Notes: generated by a model from the sequence alone, not told the origin. A DNA stretch of 64,000 nucleotides from Warburgia ugandensis (GCA_035236585.1 CP141135.1:59731690-59795689), one strand, 5' to 3'; numbered from the stretch's first letter, positions 13,268 to 25,974 are shown. Translations and numbers: made by a program.

Positions 13268-15007
13268 CTAAGTACTAAATATTCACCGAGTCTAAGGTGA
13301 AAGTCACTTTTAAGGGGCTAAGATCATGTAATTGACTTCTGCTACATAGTGAGCTCAAATCATGGTGGCAATACAATCAGCAAACCCATTGCGTAGCCTA
13401 TCTACATTTAGTATAGAAAATCGAATAATCGGCATCATTAAGAAAAACCCTGGGTCGCAAGTTTGACTGACTACCTTTTTCTTTGGCCGTGGATAAATTA
13501 AGACATGTGAGTGATCTGCTTTGTAATTCTTCGCTAAACTATTGGAATCTTTAACCTAAAAATAGGCGAGACCCTTCTAGAGCCTCTACTAGAAGATTTC
13601 AGCTCGGAAAAGAAAAAAAAAGAAAAAGAAAAGAAAAGAAAAGAAATTCTATACCTGTCTGTGTTCAATAGCGAAGGAGTCTACACTACCTGTTAGGCCC
13701 CACATCTTATTTTTTAAGTGATCCAGCTCGTTCATCTGATCATCCACTTTTCAAAATGGAATGCGACAAAAAATCTCATGCAACAGCTATACCTTTGGTG
13801 AGTTTGGTACTGTGTTTATTCTTAATACCATTCATATTTCAGTCAAACGGCTTAGTGAGAGAAGTCTTGGTACTAACCCATCTTGAGGGGCCACAAAACT
13901 AATGAATGAGTGGGATTATTAAAAAAAGAAAAGAGACTGAGTGACCCTACACATTTATCGGGATCACATTGGTAGGGATATAGGCCCATGCGGCTCCAGC
14001 TTATGTTTCAATGACGGATAACACAGTCGAGCTACCTCCACTCTTTGGTAGAAGCATTTAGCGGGCTTGCATGGGCTCTTAAAGGACTCGGAAAAACAGT
14101 CCAGTTGGTCCGAGAGAGTAGAGTCTACTCCTAGAGCATTTTTCGAAGATCTGGGTCATGCATTTTTTTAAGATCTGAGCCGTTCATCTTTCAAAGCAAA
14201 AGGGAGTATCTAATACAAATTTAGTGGCAGTAGAAGTGTTGCAGAAGGTGGGAGTGTCGGTATCAATAACACATGCTCCTCTCGGATATTAAGCAGCATC
14301 CATCTTGAGTTGGTGTGTGAAAACGCATGCGTTCGTCAAATTAGTGGACAGACCTTTTCACCCTGCCCTAAATCACCACCCTCATATTGATATTGCCACC
14401 CCACACAAGACCAGGTGATGTGATGAGTCGTAAAGCATTCAAATGCTTCACATGCACTGACCTAGTAGAGCGCACCCCCAATACATACTACAAGTAAAGG
14501 TGGTCAGAGTCGCCGGGTTTTGCCTGAAAGGACCCATCACTGGATGATCTGAGGCGTTCGCCGGTTATTCCAGCTTGGATATCTACGGGTGAGGAAAAAC
14601 AAGTGGCTCACGGTGGCATTATTGGTACATCCAATGATGAGATTTTGGCCACGTGGCTCATCTTTAAGCTTTAAGAAAAAGATGGTTTTGGGCCCCACGA
14701 TTTCGGCTACCCACTTGGCCCACAGTACTTTTAGACGGCCGACTATTCTCTTAGTTCGTGGTCTGGCGACCGTTTTATCTAGGACAATAATTTGGGTGGC
14801 ATCGCCATCCTCCCAAGTCGCTGCCTCATCACACCATTTTCCTGCTCCATGATTCCACGCGCGCCCCTTTCTCCATGATTTCTAGGGTTTCCTTCATGCT
14901 CTCCGTGATTTCTAGGGTTTCCTTCTTGCTCCCTTCTTCTCGCTTCCAGCAGCAGAAGAAGTAGCAGAACTGCCAATTCCTGGAGGGACCTCCCCTCTTC
15001 TTCTGCC
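13268..15007. other. Upstream region of the F-box gene, otherwise no gene seen
   Basis: The last few hundred bases before 15008 are pyrimidine-rich on the + strand and form a likely 5' UTR; a short imperfect tandem repeat around TTTCTAGGGTTTCCTTC lies at 14878-14930. No clear TATA box is evident. An A/G-rich tract sits at 13610-13645. The rest is unremarkable. Confidence 0.45.
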
Positions 15008-17176
15008 ATGCCGCTTCAGTGCGGCTCCAGCTTTCTTCTTTGTCTCCCGGACGACGTTCTCTCCCTCATCTCCACCCACCTCCGACCAATAGACCTCTGC
15101 AGCTTGTCCCTCACCTGCCGCTCCCTCCGACCCCTAGCTTCCTCCGACAAGCTTTGGCTCGTCCAATGCCAACTCCTCTCTCTGCTTCCCCTTCGTGACC
15201 TCTCCAAATGGCGCTCCTCTCTCTCCTCCTACAAATCCCTCTGCAAATTCCTCTCCACAATCCGCCCTTTACTCGGCATCTGGGTCCATCAAAACCCCGA
15301 ACTGGGCAATGTCGTCTTCACTATGCTCGGCTTCAATTCCATCATAGGCTGCCGAATTATCCCCCAAGAATTGGGGGAAAAGGGAATCGATGATAGTCCT
15401 CTTCTTTGGGCGCCTGTTTTCGAAATCATTGCCGATTTCGATGGTTCCATCTCTTTCTTCTTCCTCCACGGCCGCGAAAAAGACGCTGATTTCTTCTACC
15501 CTGGCAAGTTGAATTCGATAGAACCCAGTTGCAATGTGCTTTTGTTGGAAGTAGAACCGAATAAACACCCAGAAGATTCGGCAAATATTGGATTTTTACA
15601 CACCAAGAGTCGTAATTTTGGTGACGAGGAGCCCAAGTTGCTAGAAGATTCAGGAAAGAATGGATTTTTACATTCGAACAGTCGTAATTCGCTTGGAGAG
15701 AGATCGGGGAGGGAGATTCGGAGGTCGGAATCTTCACTTTCGCGGTCCCGGAGGATGATTGAAGTGGAAAAGCCAATACCGTTTAACCGTTTGGCATTTG
15801 GGGACCGACGGAAGCTTTTGGAGATTATTGCGATTCAGGTTAGAATGCGAGTGCCTGAGTCATTGGATTGTTGCACTCTGTTTGCACGGTCAGAAGAAGA
15901 TTTTAGTGTTTTATCCGAACGGAGGGAATTGCTTATACAGATGTGTAAGGTCAGAGAGGGGAATGCTGACTGGGAGGGAAATTCGGGGTTATGTTTTGAT
16001 GGAACTCAGATGGAATCAAGTAAGATGAAGAAGATTCTAGATCGCCCAGGTAAGTGGAGTTCGTCAGGTTTGAATGGAAATGAGGGGCATTCCCAGAACT
16101 CAAAGAGGAGAAGTGTTGCTGGGTATTTTAAAGATGGCCTGAAGCAGATTCTGGGGCGGTCGAATTCAGTGAATGGGAGGACTACAATGTTGAGGAATGG
16201 GCATTCTAGTGGTGAGAATAAGCACGTTCCGCTTCAGGAATTTCTGAGAGCAGGCGATTCAATAGGATTGAGTTTACGGGCAGCTACATTAAAGCTAACG
16301 ACGTATCGGGCATGGCCAAATATGCATGATAACCGGTTTGCATTGTATAAGTTGCCATTACGGGCGCCCACAACTGGTCAGGAGTACGCTGGATTATGGG
16401 GTGGAACGATGGGATGGCCTCCTGGGCGGCCCACTGAAGACAAACCCGGGAAGGCCCTGTTTTTTCTTCTGCTTTCTTATGAAGAGTCTGAAGGGCAGAA
16501 GCATCTCATTGCAACCAAGATTTTAGAAGGCACTCATTATGTTCTTCACCCCAATGGCTCCGCAATGTTTATTGTGAATGTTGATGAGCCATCATTGGAT
16601 AAGTTTCCGTGGGATACGGATGGAGACTCCCTCCCTGTGGAAATACAGCATGCTTATAGTGGAGAGGGTATTGCAAATGGGTATGGCTTTAGATATCCTG
16701 GTTCCAAACCAGGTACTTTATTTGTAACTCAGAATGGACTTCTTGCATTCATATGGAAGGAAACTAGAGCTGTCTTGACTTTGCAGAGACTGGAGTTGCA
16801 AGAGCTCCTGAAGAAAGGAGAGAGAGTGCCACCTCTACCTCCAATTGCCAACTTTGCATATTTAACGAAATCCTATTCCAATGTATTTGCAGGCTTTGCG
16901 AGTGCCACAAACTGTTCATCCTTATCAAGGTGTGCTTATACTATCTCTACAGTGAATATTTTAGAAAATTCTGATGCTGCTCTGTTTGTAGCTTGTTGTG
17001 GACATAAAAGGATCATTTGCTTACTGGTCTTCATTAATATCATCAATGGTTTTGCAATCTATAATTTTCTTATCCATCATTGCACAAAACTTATCAGATT
17101 GTATGCTGTTTCCTGTGCTGGCATATTACCAAACAATGCCTTCAATTGTGTATTTGCAGTACTGGTTGTCTTATAG
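15008..17176 (+). CDS. F-box protein, At5g39450-like
   Basis: The open frame begins at an ATG behind a pyrimidine-rich leader. An F-box occupies residues about 9-50 (LPDDVLSLISTHLRPIDLCS and a Trp near residue 50), the surface that binds SKP1 in an SCF ubiquitin ligase. A conserved block follows (LLGIWVHQNPELGNVVF, CRIIPQ, FFLHGREKD), then a Ser/Arg-rich linker (about 185-420). A large conserved C-terminal domain covers about 420-625, with GLWGGTMGWPPGRPTED and TRAVLTLQRL. This resembles the single-copy plant protein At5g39450; its substrate is unknown to me. Conserved coding character ends near residue 640, at a possible donor (CAAG|GTGTGC, 16930). The remaining codons to 17176 look intronic, so the true C-terminus is probably short and encoded further on. 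Confidence 0.82.
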   Translation: MPLQCGSSFLLCLPDDVLSLISTHLRPIDLCSLSLTCRSLRPLASSDKLWLVQCQLLSLLPLRDLSKWRSSLSSYKSLCKFLSTIRPLLGIWVHQNPELGNVVFTMLGFNSIIGCRIIPQELGEKGIDDSPLLWAPVFEIIADFDGSISFFFLHGREKDADFFYPGKLNSIEPSCNVLLLEVEPNKHPEDSANIGFLHTKSRNFGDEEPKLLEDSGKNGFLHSNSRNSLGERSGREIRRSESSLSRSRRMIEVEKPIPFNRLAFGDRRKLLEIIAIQVRMRVPESLDCCTLFARSEEDFSVLSERRELLIQMCKVREGNADWEGNSGLCFDGTQMESSKMKKILDRPGKWSSSGLNGNEGHSQNSKRRSVAGYFKDGLKQILGRSNSVNGRTTMLRNGHSSGENKHVPLQEFLRAGDSIGLSLRAATLKLTTYRAWPNMHDNRFALYKLPLRAPTTGQEYAGLWGGTMGWPPGRPTEDKPGKALFFLLLSYEESEGQKHLIATKILEGTHYVLHPNGSAMFIVNVDEPSLDKFPWDTDGDSLPVEIQHAYSGEGIANGYGFRYPGSKPGTLFVTQNGLLAFIWKETRAVLTLQRLELQELLKKGERVPPLPPIANFAYLTKSYSNVFAGFASATNCSSLSRCAYTISTVNILENSDAALFVACCGHKRIICLLVFINIINGFAIYNFLIHHCTKLIRLYAVSCAGILPNNAFNCVFAVLVVL

Positions 17177-18386
17177 GAAAATTTAGAGTCCTATATGTGG
17201 ATGCTGTATGCGCCTCTACTTGGCAACTGTGAGAAACCCAGGAAATCAAAGACCTGATCTATTCTGTTCCTTTCTATGCGAGAAGAGGGCTTCTGTTGCA
17301 AATATGTGGACAGATGTCACGCCTTTCTAATATTCTACCTTAATCAAGATACGTATGGCAAGTCTGATGCATTCGGTATTGAATGTCATATCCATCCTTG
17401 TCATGTTTTCAGCCTTATTGGAGATTCTTTACCAACCCTGAGAAAACAATTCCTTGGAGATGGCCGCTGCTCTGTTTTCCATTTGTTATCTTTTGGTGGA
17501 GTTAACTTGCAACTAAAAGCATGCAAGTAGCATTCTTGTTCTACCAATGTTTTCTGCTACCTCATAGATAAAAGGAAAGACAAAAGGAATAGTTTGGGTG
17601 TTTCCAAACTTCTGCTTCATGAGGCCCCAATAATGCCCTCACGCTGCCTCTAAGCTTTTTTTTCCCAAGAATCAGTACTTCACATTCAATTTTAACAATG
17701 CTCTTCTCTGTTTTAGACCAATGTATGAGAGTCTAAGACAGAAAGGGAAAGAAGCAGGTTCTAAGGAGTCAAAATCAAAGAAAACAGATGTCTGCCCCCC
17801 CCCCCCCCCCCAAAAAAAAAACATTTTAAGCTGATTGGCCTCTATATTTCTCATTATCTTGTTTGTTTCCTGTCATTAACAATTGAATTATGTTATGAGC
17901 AAGCTTAGGCCCTTTTGCATGTTTCTCTTATCTTTAGTGATAGAATTTTAGAAGGGATAAACTTTCTATGATTCTTTGATTTTAAATCCTTATCTTATAA
18001 GCTGATTGACATCTTTATTCTTGTACCTTCTTAGAGTTCCTGAATAAGCATAGGCTTGTGACTCACCAGTGGATATTGTTACATGTTTCCTTAAGCACTT
18101 TTTTTATTTATATTGTTTTCTTACGTGTTTTAAAAATACAACCTTAGCGTGCTCTAAAATAAATGAGATATGAAGTCTAAATAAAATATCCTTTTTAACC
18201 CTTCATGCTGGTTTACATTTTGTTTGAGTTGTGAATTACAATTTTCTGCATAGCATCTGTACTTTGTGTGTAATTGCTATTTGTTATATGATGCTGTGAT
18301 CTCTATGGTCAATTTGTTAAATATTTTGTCATTATTATGCTTATTGGATTCATAGTTGTACGTAATGAACCAATTGGAGACGATAT
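17177..18386. other. Probable 3' UTR/intron of the F-box gene and intergenic DNA
   Basis: Pyrimidine- and T-rich DNA without a supported exon. It contains a C17-A10 tract at 17795-17821. Confidence 0.45.
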
Positions 18387-18401
18387 ATATATATTGGTTG
18401 A

Positions 18402-20028
18402 ACAATATAAGAATGCTAAAAAGGTTGCTAAGATTAATAGTAAGTGAGGCTAAACCTAAGGCATATGATGAGCTATATAATAGACTAGGAACAAGAGAAG
18501 GTAAGAAAGATGTGTTTAACCTTGCAAAAGTAAGAGAATAGAAGGGTAAGGACTTAAATCATGTTAGGTGCATTAGAAGTGATGATCAAAGGGTATGAGT
18601 CAAAGATAATGGGATCAAACAAAGGTGGGAGACGTACTTTAAAAAATTGTTAAATGACAATAGCTCTGAGAATATATGGATTGAAAATACTATGAACCTA
18701 AATAAAATTGGATATTATAAATATGAATATAGGATTAGAATACTTGAAGTGAAAGAGGCCTTGGAAAAGATGAAATTAGAAAAGGTCTTGGGGCTCGATG
18801 GTATACCAATAGAGGTTTGAAAGCTTATGGGAGATATTGGGATAGTTTGGTTGACCAAGTTGTTTAAAAAAATTATAAAATCAAAGAAAATGCCTGACGA
18901 GTGAAGGAAAAGCTCTATTGTACCAATTTATAAGAATAAAAGGCATACAGAGCTGCATTAATTGTTGAGGGATCAAACTTATGGGCCACACTATAAAACT
19001 TTTTGAAAGAGTGATTGAGAAGAGGCTACGGCATGAGACAATTATATCGGAGAATTAGTTTGGTTTCATGCTTAGGAAGTCTACCATGGAAGTTATTTTC
19101 TTACTAAAACAATTGGTAGAGAAATATAGGGAGAGGAGGAAAGACCTCCACATGGTCTTTATCGACTCAGAGAAAGCTCATGATAGAGTTCCTAGAGAGT
19201 TAATATGGAGGGTGTTGGGTGAGAAAGGGGTTTCGTGTGGGTATATAGACATAATTAAAGATATGTATGAGGGAATGGTAACAAATGTTAAGACGGCTAG
19301 AGTTATGGAGAGAAGTATTAGAATCTAAAGGATTTAAAATCATTAGAACTAAGACATAATATATGGAATGCAATTTTAGCAAGGAGAGTAGTAGGAGTGG
19401 AACACTAGCCAAGATTGATTACCAAGAAGTCCCGTAAAAGACCACTTTCGGTACTTAGGATCTATGCTTCATGAAAGTGGAGAAATTGAGAGGGAGGTTA
19501 CCCAGAGAATCCAAACGGGTTGGAACAAATGGAGATGTGCATATGGAGTTTTGTGTGATCGGCGGGTACCCCTCAAACTAAAAGGAAAATTCTATAGGAT
19601 GGCATAAGGTCGACCATGCTCTATGGATCAGAGTTGGACTATTAAGGAACATCATGCTCATAGGATAAGTGTCATAGAAATGAGGATGTTGAGATGGATT
19701 AGTGGTAAGACAAGAAAGGATAGAATTAAGAATGAAAATATTAGAGGAAATTTAAGGGTAGCACCAATAGGTAACAAGATGAGGGAAATTAAACTTGATG
19801 GTTTGGACATGTCCAAAGGAGACCAAAAATGACTGGTTAGAAGGAGTAAGGCAGTGCAAGTAGAAGGTTCTAAAAGGGTAAGGGGAAGGCCTGAAAGAAT
19901 GTGGATAGAAGTGGTGAGGAAAGATTTAAAAACTTTGGGACTAAATGAAGCCATGGTATTTAATAGAGAGGAATGGAGGAATAAGATTCATGTGGTCAAC
20001 CCCTAATTGGGATAAGGTCTTGGTGATG
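18402..20028 (+). mobile_element. RTE-type LINE copy 2, 5'-truncated
   Basis: It is bounded by a perfect 15-bp target duplication ATATATATTGGTTGA at 18387-18401 and 20029-20043. The sequence aligns with copy 1 from about 7950 to its 3' end. It includes EKYRERRKDLHMVFIDSEKA and VPRELIWRVLGEKGV at 19110-19240, the C-terminal RMLRWISGKTRKDRI block near 19690, and the terminal GGGATAAGG and GGTGATGAT tail. Compared with copy 1 it lacks the segment that encodes the FVDD catalytic motif: sequence near 19300 jumps from VTNVKT directly to the RVMERS region. Multiple stops are present. Confidence 0.9.
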
Positions 20029-20370
20029 ATATATATTGGTTGAGGGGCTGGTCTTTAATTGATTGGTAGGTCAGTTAACTACATAATTACTATGAATTAA
20101 CTTGGGGTTTAATGTTTTCTTTATGCTTCATGTAGTATCATCTCCTGTTTCTTTAGATTTCCTTTCAAACTTTATTTAACAGATCTAAACAATAACTGAG
20201 GTGATTTATGTGCAAACCAGGTCCGGTTCATGATCTTCGAATTGTAAATTATCTCTTCCACCATGAACCTGGTTTTATATCAACTGCAATGATAATTATT
20301 TTATAGATATACTTTTTATTTTTTTAAATTATTTATTATTTATTTATTTATTGTTGTTGTTGTTATTATT

Positions 20371-20560
20371 ATTATTATTATTATTACAAGCAAAGAATTA
20401 CAAAGCAAATCACTCACTAACACACACTCCTAAATCTAATCCCCGGCCAAAGGGGGGAAATCGGCTACTTGAACCCGTGGCCAAAGCATACTTCAGGAGA
20501 TGCTGCATTGTCTGTGACCAACTGCGCCAACTGGTGTATTGGTTTGCCATTTACATTCTA
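20371..20560 (-). mobile_element. tRNA-derived SINE, family B
   Basis: Read on the - strand, box A (TTGGCGCAGTTGG) is followed about 45 bp later by box B (GGGTTCAAGTAG), then an unrelated body and a 3' end TAATTCTTTGCTTGTAA joined to a TAA/ATT repeat tail. This is a complete Pol III SINE layout and is distinct from the Au type. No target duplication was identified. Confidence 0.7.
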
Positions 20561-21671
20561 GTGCTGCATAGGTTAACAATGTTTATAATTTTGTATACTT
20601 GTTAATGATTGTAAATTTCACTCAACCAAGTTGTCGTGAATCGGTATGGAGTTCCTATCTTTTCTGCCTCATTTTTGGAAGCATTAAATATGTATAAGTT
20701 TTTTACTTTAGATTCTCATGTAGTGTGGTATGTTTCATTGAGAAATTTGGCACTTCTCTCCAGTAAAATTCTAGGTCAGCATCCTATGGGGAAATGCCTC
20801 TTTGACCTTATTGGTTTTATGTCTATTTTTTTTCAGATTTGAACTTATTCCCTAACCGCCTAGCTGGTGCCCAATTCACTGACACACAACACTGCTTTTT
20901 TCTCCTGCAGCAGACAACATTATTACTGAGTTGGATGGAGCTTATATGTTGTAGTCTTGTTCCTGCAGAAAATGCCTGGTCTGTGGAAGGTAAATATGTT
21001 TGGCTGTTTGGCAGCATCGGTTGTTCAAAGCTGTATCGCGTGATTAGGCGTTGTGGTATTGAGGTTCCAATTGGAAATGCATTAACTCATCAAGGAACAA
21101 CCACTCCTTGTAAAAAATAATCTTGTTTCAGTATTCCTACAGTGTGGAATTCGAAAGAGCTTCTTCCTTAAGTTAGTATTAAGGAGCTCTTTCCTGATTA
21201 TAAACTTGTACTGCACCAATTCTCTGATCCGTAAAAACGCACCATGTTGCTTCTTGGTAGTGACTGTGGTTGAAACTACATGGCATGTTTGGTCATTCTG
21301 CTATGGAATTTTGTTACAAAAATGAATTACTCATCAAAGGAAGAGCATCCATGTAAGAAGTTGTCTGTCCTCAGTGGCACTGTGGCCTAAGTTAATATAA
21401 ATTCCAGAGCTCCTTGAGTAGTTTAAGGAAGAAGTGATGTATTTGTTTTTCTTGTATTTCATTCCTTATTGTCTAAGGGAAATAGATCCTATTCGAATAA
21501 TAGTGAAAAGAATAGCTGATATAATCTTCGGCAGGATCAATTTATTAATGTTTGAGTAACCTGTCAAAATTTTGTAAATTTCATCCGCTATCCAAGCAGC
21601 TCATCATAGTCCTGTTGCATGGATGTACTTCTCCAACGTCTAATATGGAGCATTCCTCTTCTCCAAAGGAC

Positions 21672-21723
<52 letters not shown>

Positions 21724-22120
21724 AGAAAGAAAGAAACTCGCCTGTAGAGTTAATAATGTTACATGCATTTATCTTTTATGGTGTACCGTGAGATGGAAAC
21801 TCTTCATGAAACATCAGTCATGCTTTCATTTTCTCAGTATGGTATGGGTGTTCATCATAATGAACTGTAATTTGTGAATATATTCAAGCTAAAATGAGTG
21901 GCTCTGTCATCTTCGTCTTGTATACTTTACTGAAAACCTTATCAAGACTCTGAATTCACAGGTTTCTTTCACCTGGTAAGTTGGAATTCCTTCACGGAAC
22001 TGCAACTCTGTTTTCCAGAACATAACATGGATCCTAATCACAGTGATTGTTAATTGCATGATTGGTTTGTTTCTTAGAAGTATCTTTATATTTTCACTTC
22101 ACAAGATAGAGATTTAGTTG
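20561..22120. other. No supported gene; CT microsatellite
   Basis: This may include untranslated exons of the F-box gene: good acceptors occur near 20837 and 20910. No coding frame is convincing. A CT repeat lies at 21673-21720. Confidence 0.4.
21673..21720. repeat. (CT)n microsatellite
   Basis: About 24 uninterrupted CT units, followed by an A/G-rich stretch. Confidence 0.95.
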
Positions 22121-22123
22121 AGC

Positions 22124-22305
22124 ATGGGCCTGATTGGCAGCACTAATATAATCCTGTTTATAGTAGTATCGTGCCAGATTATATGATGTATATGATTATG
22201 CCAATTTATATGGAATAATCTAGCATAATCACATAAACTGGATTATACAACACTTGGTTAATCCGGCTCAATATGTAGTCCAGCAGCATCTGGGTTGCTT
22301 TTGTT
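22124..22305. mobile_element. Possible MITE (Harbinger-like)
   Basis: Ends and interior are imperfectly inverted: GGGCCTGATTGGCAGCA at the left, and GATGCTGCTGGACTAC read inward from the right. TATAATCCTGTTTAT on one arm resembles TATAATCCAGTTTAT on the other. The boundaries are approximate. Confidence 0.4.
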
Positions 22306-25300
22306 CACAAGCTTAAAATCCATCTTGTTACTCTTAGTGGCTTAGATTGTAATTTTGTTTCTAGTACAGTATAATCTCCTAGAATGAGTTATTATTATTA
22401 TTTTGTATTCTCTTTTCTCCCATTCTGTAGACTACTATTAGTCATAGCAAATGTTTTGTTGGCAGTGAAGTCGATCTTTAGCAATCCAACCTTTCACTTT
22501 GAAGTGGTTCCCTCGTACCAATACAGATCTTCATTGCAACATGTTCATCAGAACAGTTAAGAGACTTTTAGTTTTGTTTATCAGTTAATCATTTCGCATA
22601 TATGATTAAAGCATTTGATAGCAGTTCTCTGAGAGATCCCTTCATCCGACTTCAAATTTTTGTTGCAATACAATCACTAATACAAACGTGGTGGATCCAA
22701 TTCTCTCTGGACCGTTTCACTTTATAAAGAAACAACTGGATTTCCTTCTGATGTCATTTCTTTAACTAAATTGGAGCATTGTGCTTCTTTCAGTTGCTGA
22801 GCTCTATTTATGTTTCTATTTGTTGCAACCTTCACTGACATTACCCAGTTACTACTTCTGATCATTTATTTTTCTATTCTTTAAAATATTTTGTTCTCTG
22901 CTTATTCTGGGATGGGTTCCAAGTCATCCTTTCCTCGAGCTATGTTGATGACTGGGTTCAACTACTTGTTCCACAAAGCTTAGTGGAAGAAACTATTGAA
23001 AGGTTGTGATGTTTTTGGACGAGAAAGGAAGTGTGAAAGTTCAGTTACCTGTGTGGTTTGATCCGTAACTGCAATGAGATTCACCTACTTTCAGTGACTA
23101 GTGGCAAATAATGAGATGTCAGGTTGACAACTGCTCTCCTCCACCGGATAGGTAGCACACCTTTCTGGTCAGTGCACAACTGCTCACTACTCCTGGAAGG
23201 TTACCATATGTTCATCTGAACCACTGATGTAACATCTTCCAAGTCAGCAACAGGTTACTCTTTCTATCAATTTAGATATTCCATTACTAAATATTCAGAT
23301 TTTGGGAGCACTCTATTGCCCTGTTAACTGACGCTTACATGCAAAGGTATCACATAATGCTGTAATGCTGAAAGACTTCCAGTTTCCCACAGTTGAGTAA
23401 CTACTGTCTTGATTCTGTGAAGGTCAGTGCAGTGGAGAATGACTCTAGAATAGCTATTCGGAAGGTCCTGTGCACAGTAGAAGCAAACAAAGTGCAATTA
23501 GCTTGAAACTCTTGTATCCTTGTTCCGCAGGTGCTGGGTGACCAGCTGTACTCACTGTAACAATGTTTCATCACATGTTAAATCGCTGTTTCCAACTTCA
23601 TGGAAGACCAGATATTTTACTAGAATTCCTGAGGAAAACCGAGGTAAGTCAAAGGGAGGACTACTATAATGTAGAGGTTGCACTCCGTTCTTATAATAGA
23701 TGTCCATTGTGGTAGTCTAGTGTGGTTTATCCTTTATTTTGGGATTTTAATCATTCTAACGTGCTTTGTCCAGTAACTTGACATGTTACTCTTCTAATGC
23801 TTAATAACCTGTTTCGGAACATGGACTTGCCATCCTTCCCCTTATTCCATAAGGCCTCTTTATTGCTGGTACAGAGAGGCTCTCATCTCCCTTTTATAAA
23901 AGAAAGATCAATATCCTAACCAATTACAATGAAAGTGAGCCAGTGAGTGCCTCGAGATTGGGGTTTGCTGTCCTTCTTAAAAAGGATAAGCGGATCAGTC
24001 ATTTGGCAAGCCAATTGAGAGAGCCCGTATTGCTCAAAATTACGGATTTGATAGTGCTCATTCAGCTGATGCTTAAAGCATAGCATGGGTACTCCTGATG
24101 GCATGTGTTGGAAATGGTGATACACTCACAGACAAGCGTCAAAACCAGAAGAAAGAAAGCAATTGTTACTTAATTCACCAGCTAGGCTTTCTTCTTGGGT
24201 CAGCACATGGAGCTTGCCCAACTATGTAGTCCACTATACCATAAAACGGTCTTTTCTTAACTCACCAGCTACTGTGCCACAAACCATGCCAAGCCCCTCA
24301 TGACCTCGTGCCTTACTCCACCCATATCTATAGTTGAGAGCCCTCATGATCCCTCACCTTAATAGCAAGCTTCATCTTGCCCAAGGAAATCTCCAAGTTG
24401 CCTACCCCAACAGACACCAAGGCAAGCACCAACCTTCCCCACTCAAACCAAAAGTGTGTTTGTCCAAACAGACACAAGGCAAGCACCAACTTGCCTAGGT
24501 GATGCCCCAACATCGCCCTGTCCATGTACCAACCTCCTTCAACACTTACAGACCCAACCTTCAGACTTCAAGACTCACCTTGGTACACACTCACCTTAGC
24601 CTTGACCAAGGTTCCCTTGCGTCCTATACCACAAGTTCACCTCATATTATATTGCAACTCCCTTACATCCCATACCTCAAGTTCATCGTGCACCAACTTG
24701 CAACTCACCATCGTACCACCCCTAGCCAACGCCCCATATTGGCCTACTTCGATGGAGCTCCACGCTAGACTTAGTCCTCTCCACCCTCATGTGGTAGCTA
24801 CACACTGGAGCTAGGTTGCCCTCTTCACATCTCACCCCTTCCCTGTCTCAATCCCAGTAGTGGCACATACTTATGACTAACGCCTATATTGGCCTACTCT
24901 GCATAGCTTCACACTAAGCCAAGTAACCCTCTCCTCAGGTCGCCCTTCCATGTTTTAGTACCTAGCTAGGCTGGTTGTTACACGTCCTTGGTCTTGACCA
25001 CTCTAATACCATCTATCACGGATGCAGCAATTTTCTATTGCCCTTGATGGTACGAGACCCTTGCCAAACCCTCATCCTTGGCCCCGAGCCAACCTGACCC
25101 AAGCTCCCAACCTTGTCCCCCAAGTGCTTAGGAGACTTAGGCATACTAGCGTACACAAGGAGAACTTCAGGAATACTCTCTCTATTATTTCACTACTCTC
25201 AATTCTGAAGTTTGAATGTAAACGATGAGCTCACTCCCTATATAGACCTCCACCTTCTAATGAACGGTAAAAAATTATTCCACTTGTCAAACAAAGAATG

Positions 25301-25609
25301 GTTTGGATCATCATCTACAACATTCCTACAAAATATCCTAAGTTGCACTACATTCTAGGCCCATCCTAGAATCTTATAAACCCTTGCTAGAACACTTATT
25401 CTAGAATATAGACCTTACAGAGCCAGATCATGCACCATGGTCTCTGCAATGAAGATCTCATTCCTTGAGCCAACCTCCATGATATTCAAAACAAGCCTAA
25501 GTCCCTTAGGCCAAGCTCTACAATCTGTGCCAAGAGAAGAACTGTGACAGCCCAAAATGTTAGCCCCTGACATTGGGCTGCAATAGGCTATAATTTGCTA
25601 TTCGTTCAA
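22306..25609. other. No supported gene; CA-rich, strand-asymmetric LTR-like stretch
   Basis: 22.3-24.1 kb holds nothing recognisable. From about 24180 to 25260 the + strand is unusually rich in C and A, has CCCTATATAGACCTCC (a TATA-like box at about 25234-25249), and runs into a C-rich tract. This composition is typical of plant retrotransposon LTRs, but I cannot define ends. Confidence 0.35.
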
Positions 25610-25611
25610 AA

Positions 25612-25770
25612 AAAAATTCTTTCTTTTTTACAAGCAAAGAATTAGTAAGCACTAGACGTTGGTTTTTGACAAGCACTACAATTAGTAATTGAACTTGAAC
25701 CTATGATCAAGCATATTCCAAGAGAGATACACTTTATAGTGTTGGGTCAAAATTTTCTATTTGCTGATTA
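25612..25770 (-). mobile_element. SINE family B, diverged copy
   Basis: On the - strand it shares box B (AGGTTCAAGT) and the 3' end TAATTCTTTGCTTGTAA with the SINE at 20371-20560. The box A part is degraded. Confidence 0.55.
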
Positions 25771-25974
25771 GGATGCATTCACATTGATACAATATTCTCA
25801 CGTTGACAATGGACAGTGGTAAGGCAAATAACAAAAACTCATATCTTATAATAATTATTATTATTAGAGCAACTTATCCCAGCAACTAAATAATTGTATT
25901 ACAAGCACTGCAAGCAATTAAGGATGGCAACGGTGTAGCCTTAGAAATTTTTTGGCCACTCATATCCTTACAAT

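Noticed and set aside
20839-21120. Open frame of 93 codons as a terminal F-box exon
   Set aside because: It follows a usable acceptor but has no family resemblance and an unlikely composition; without transcript data it is not supported.
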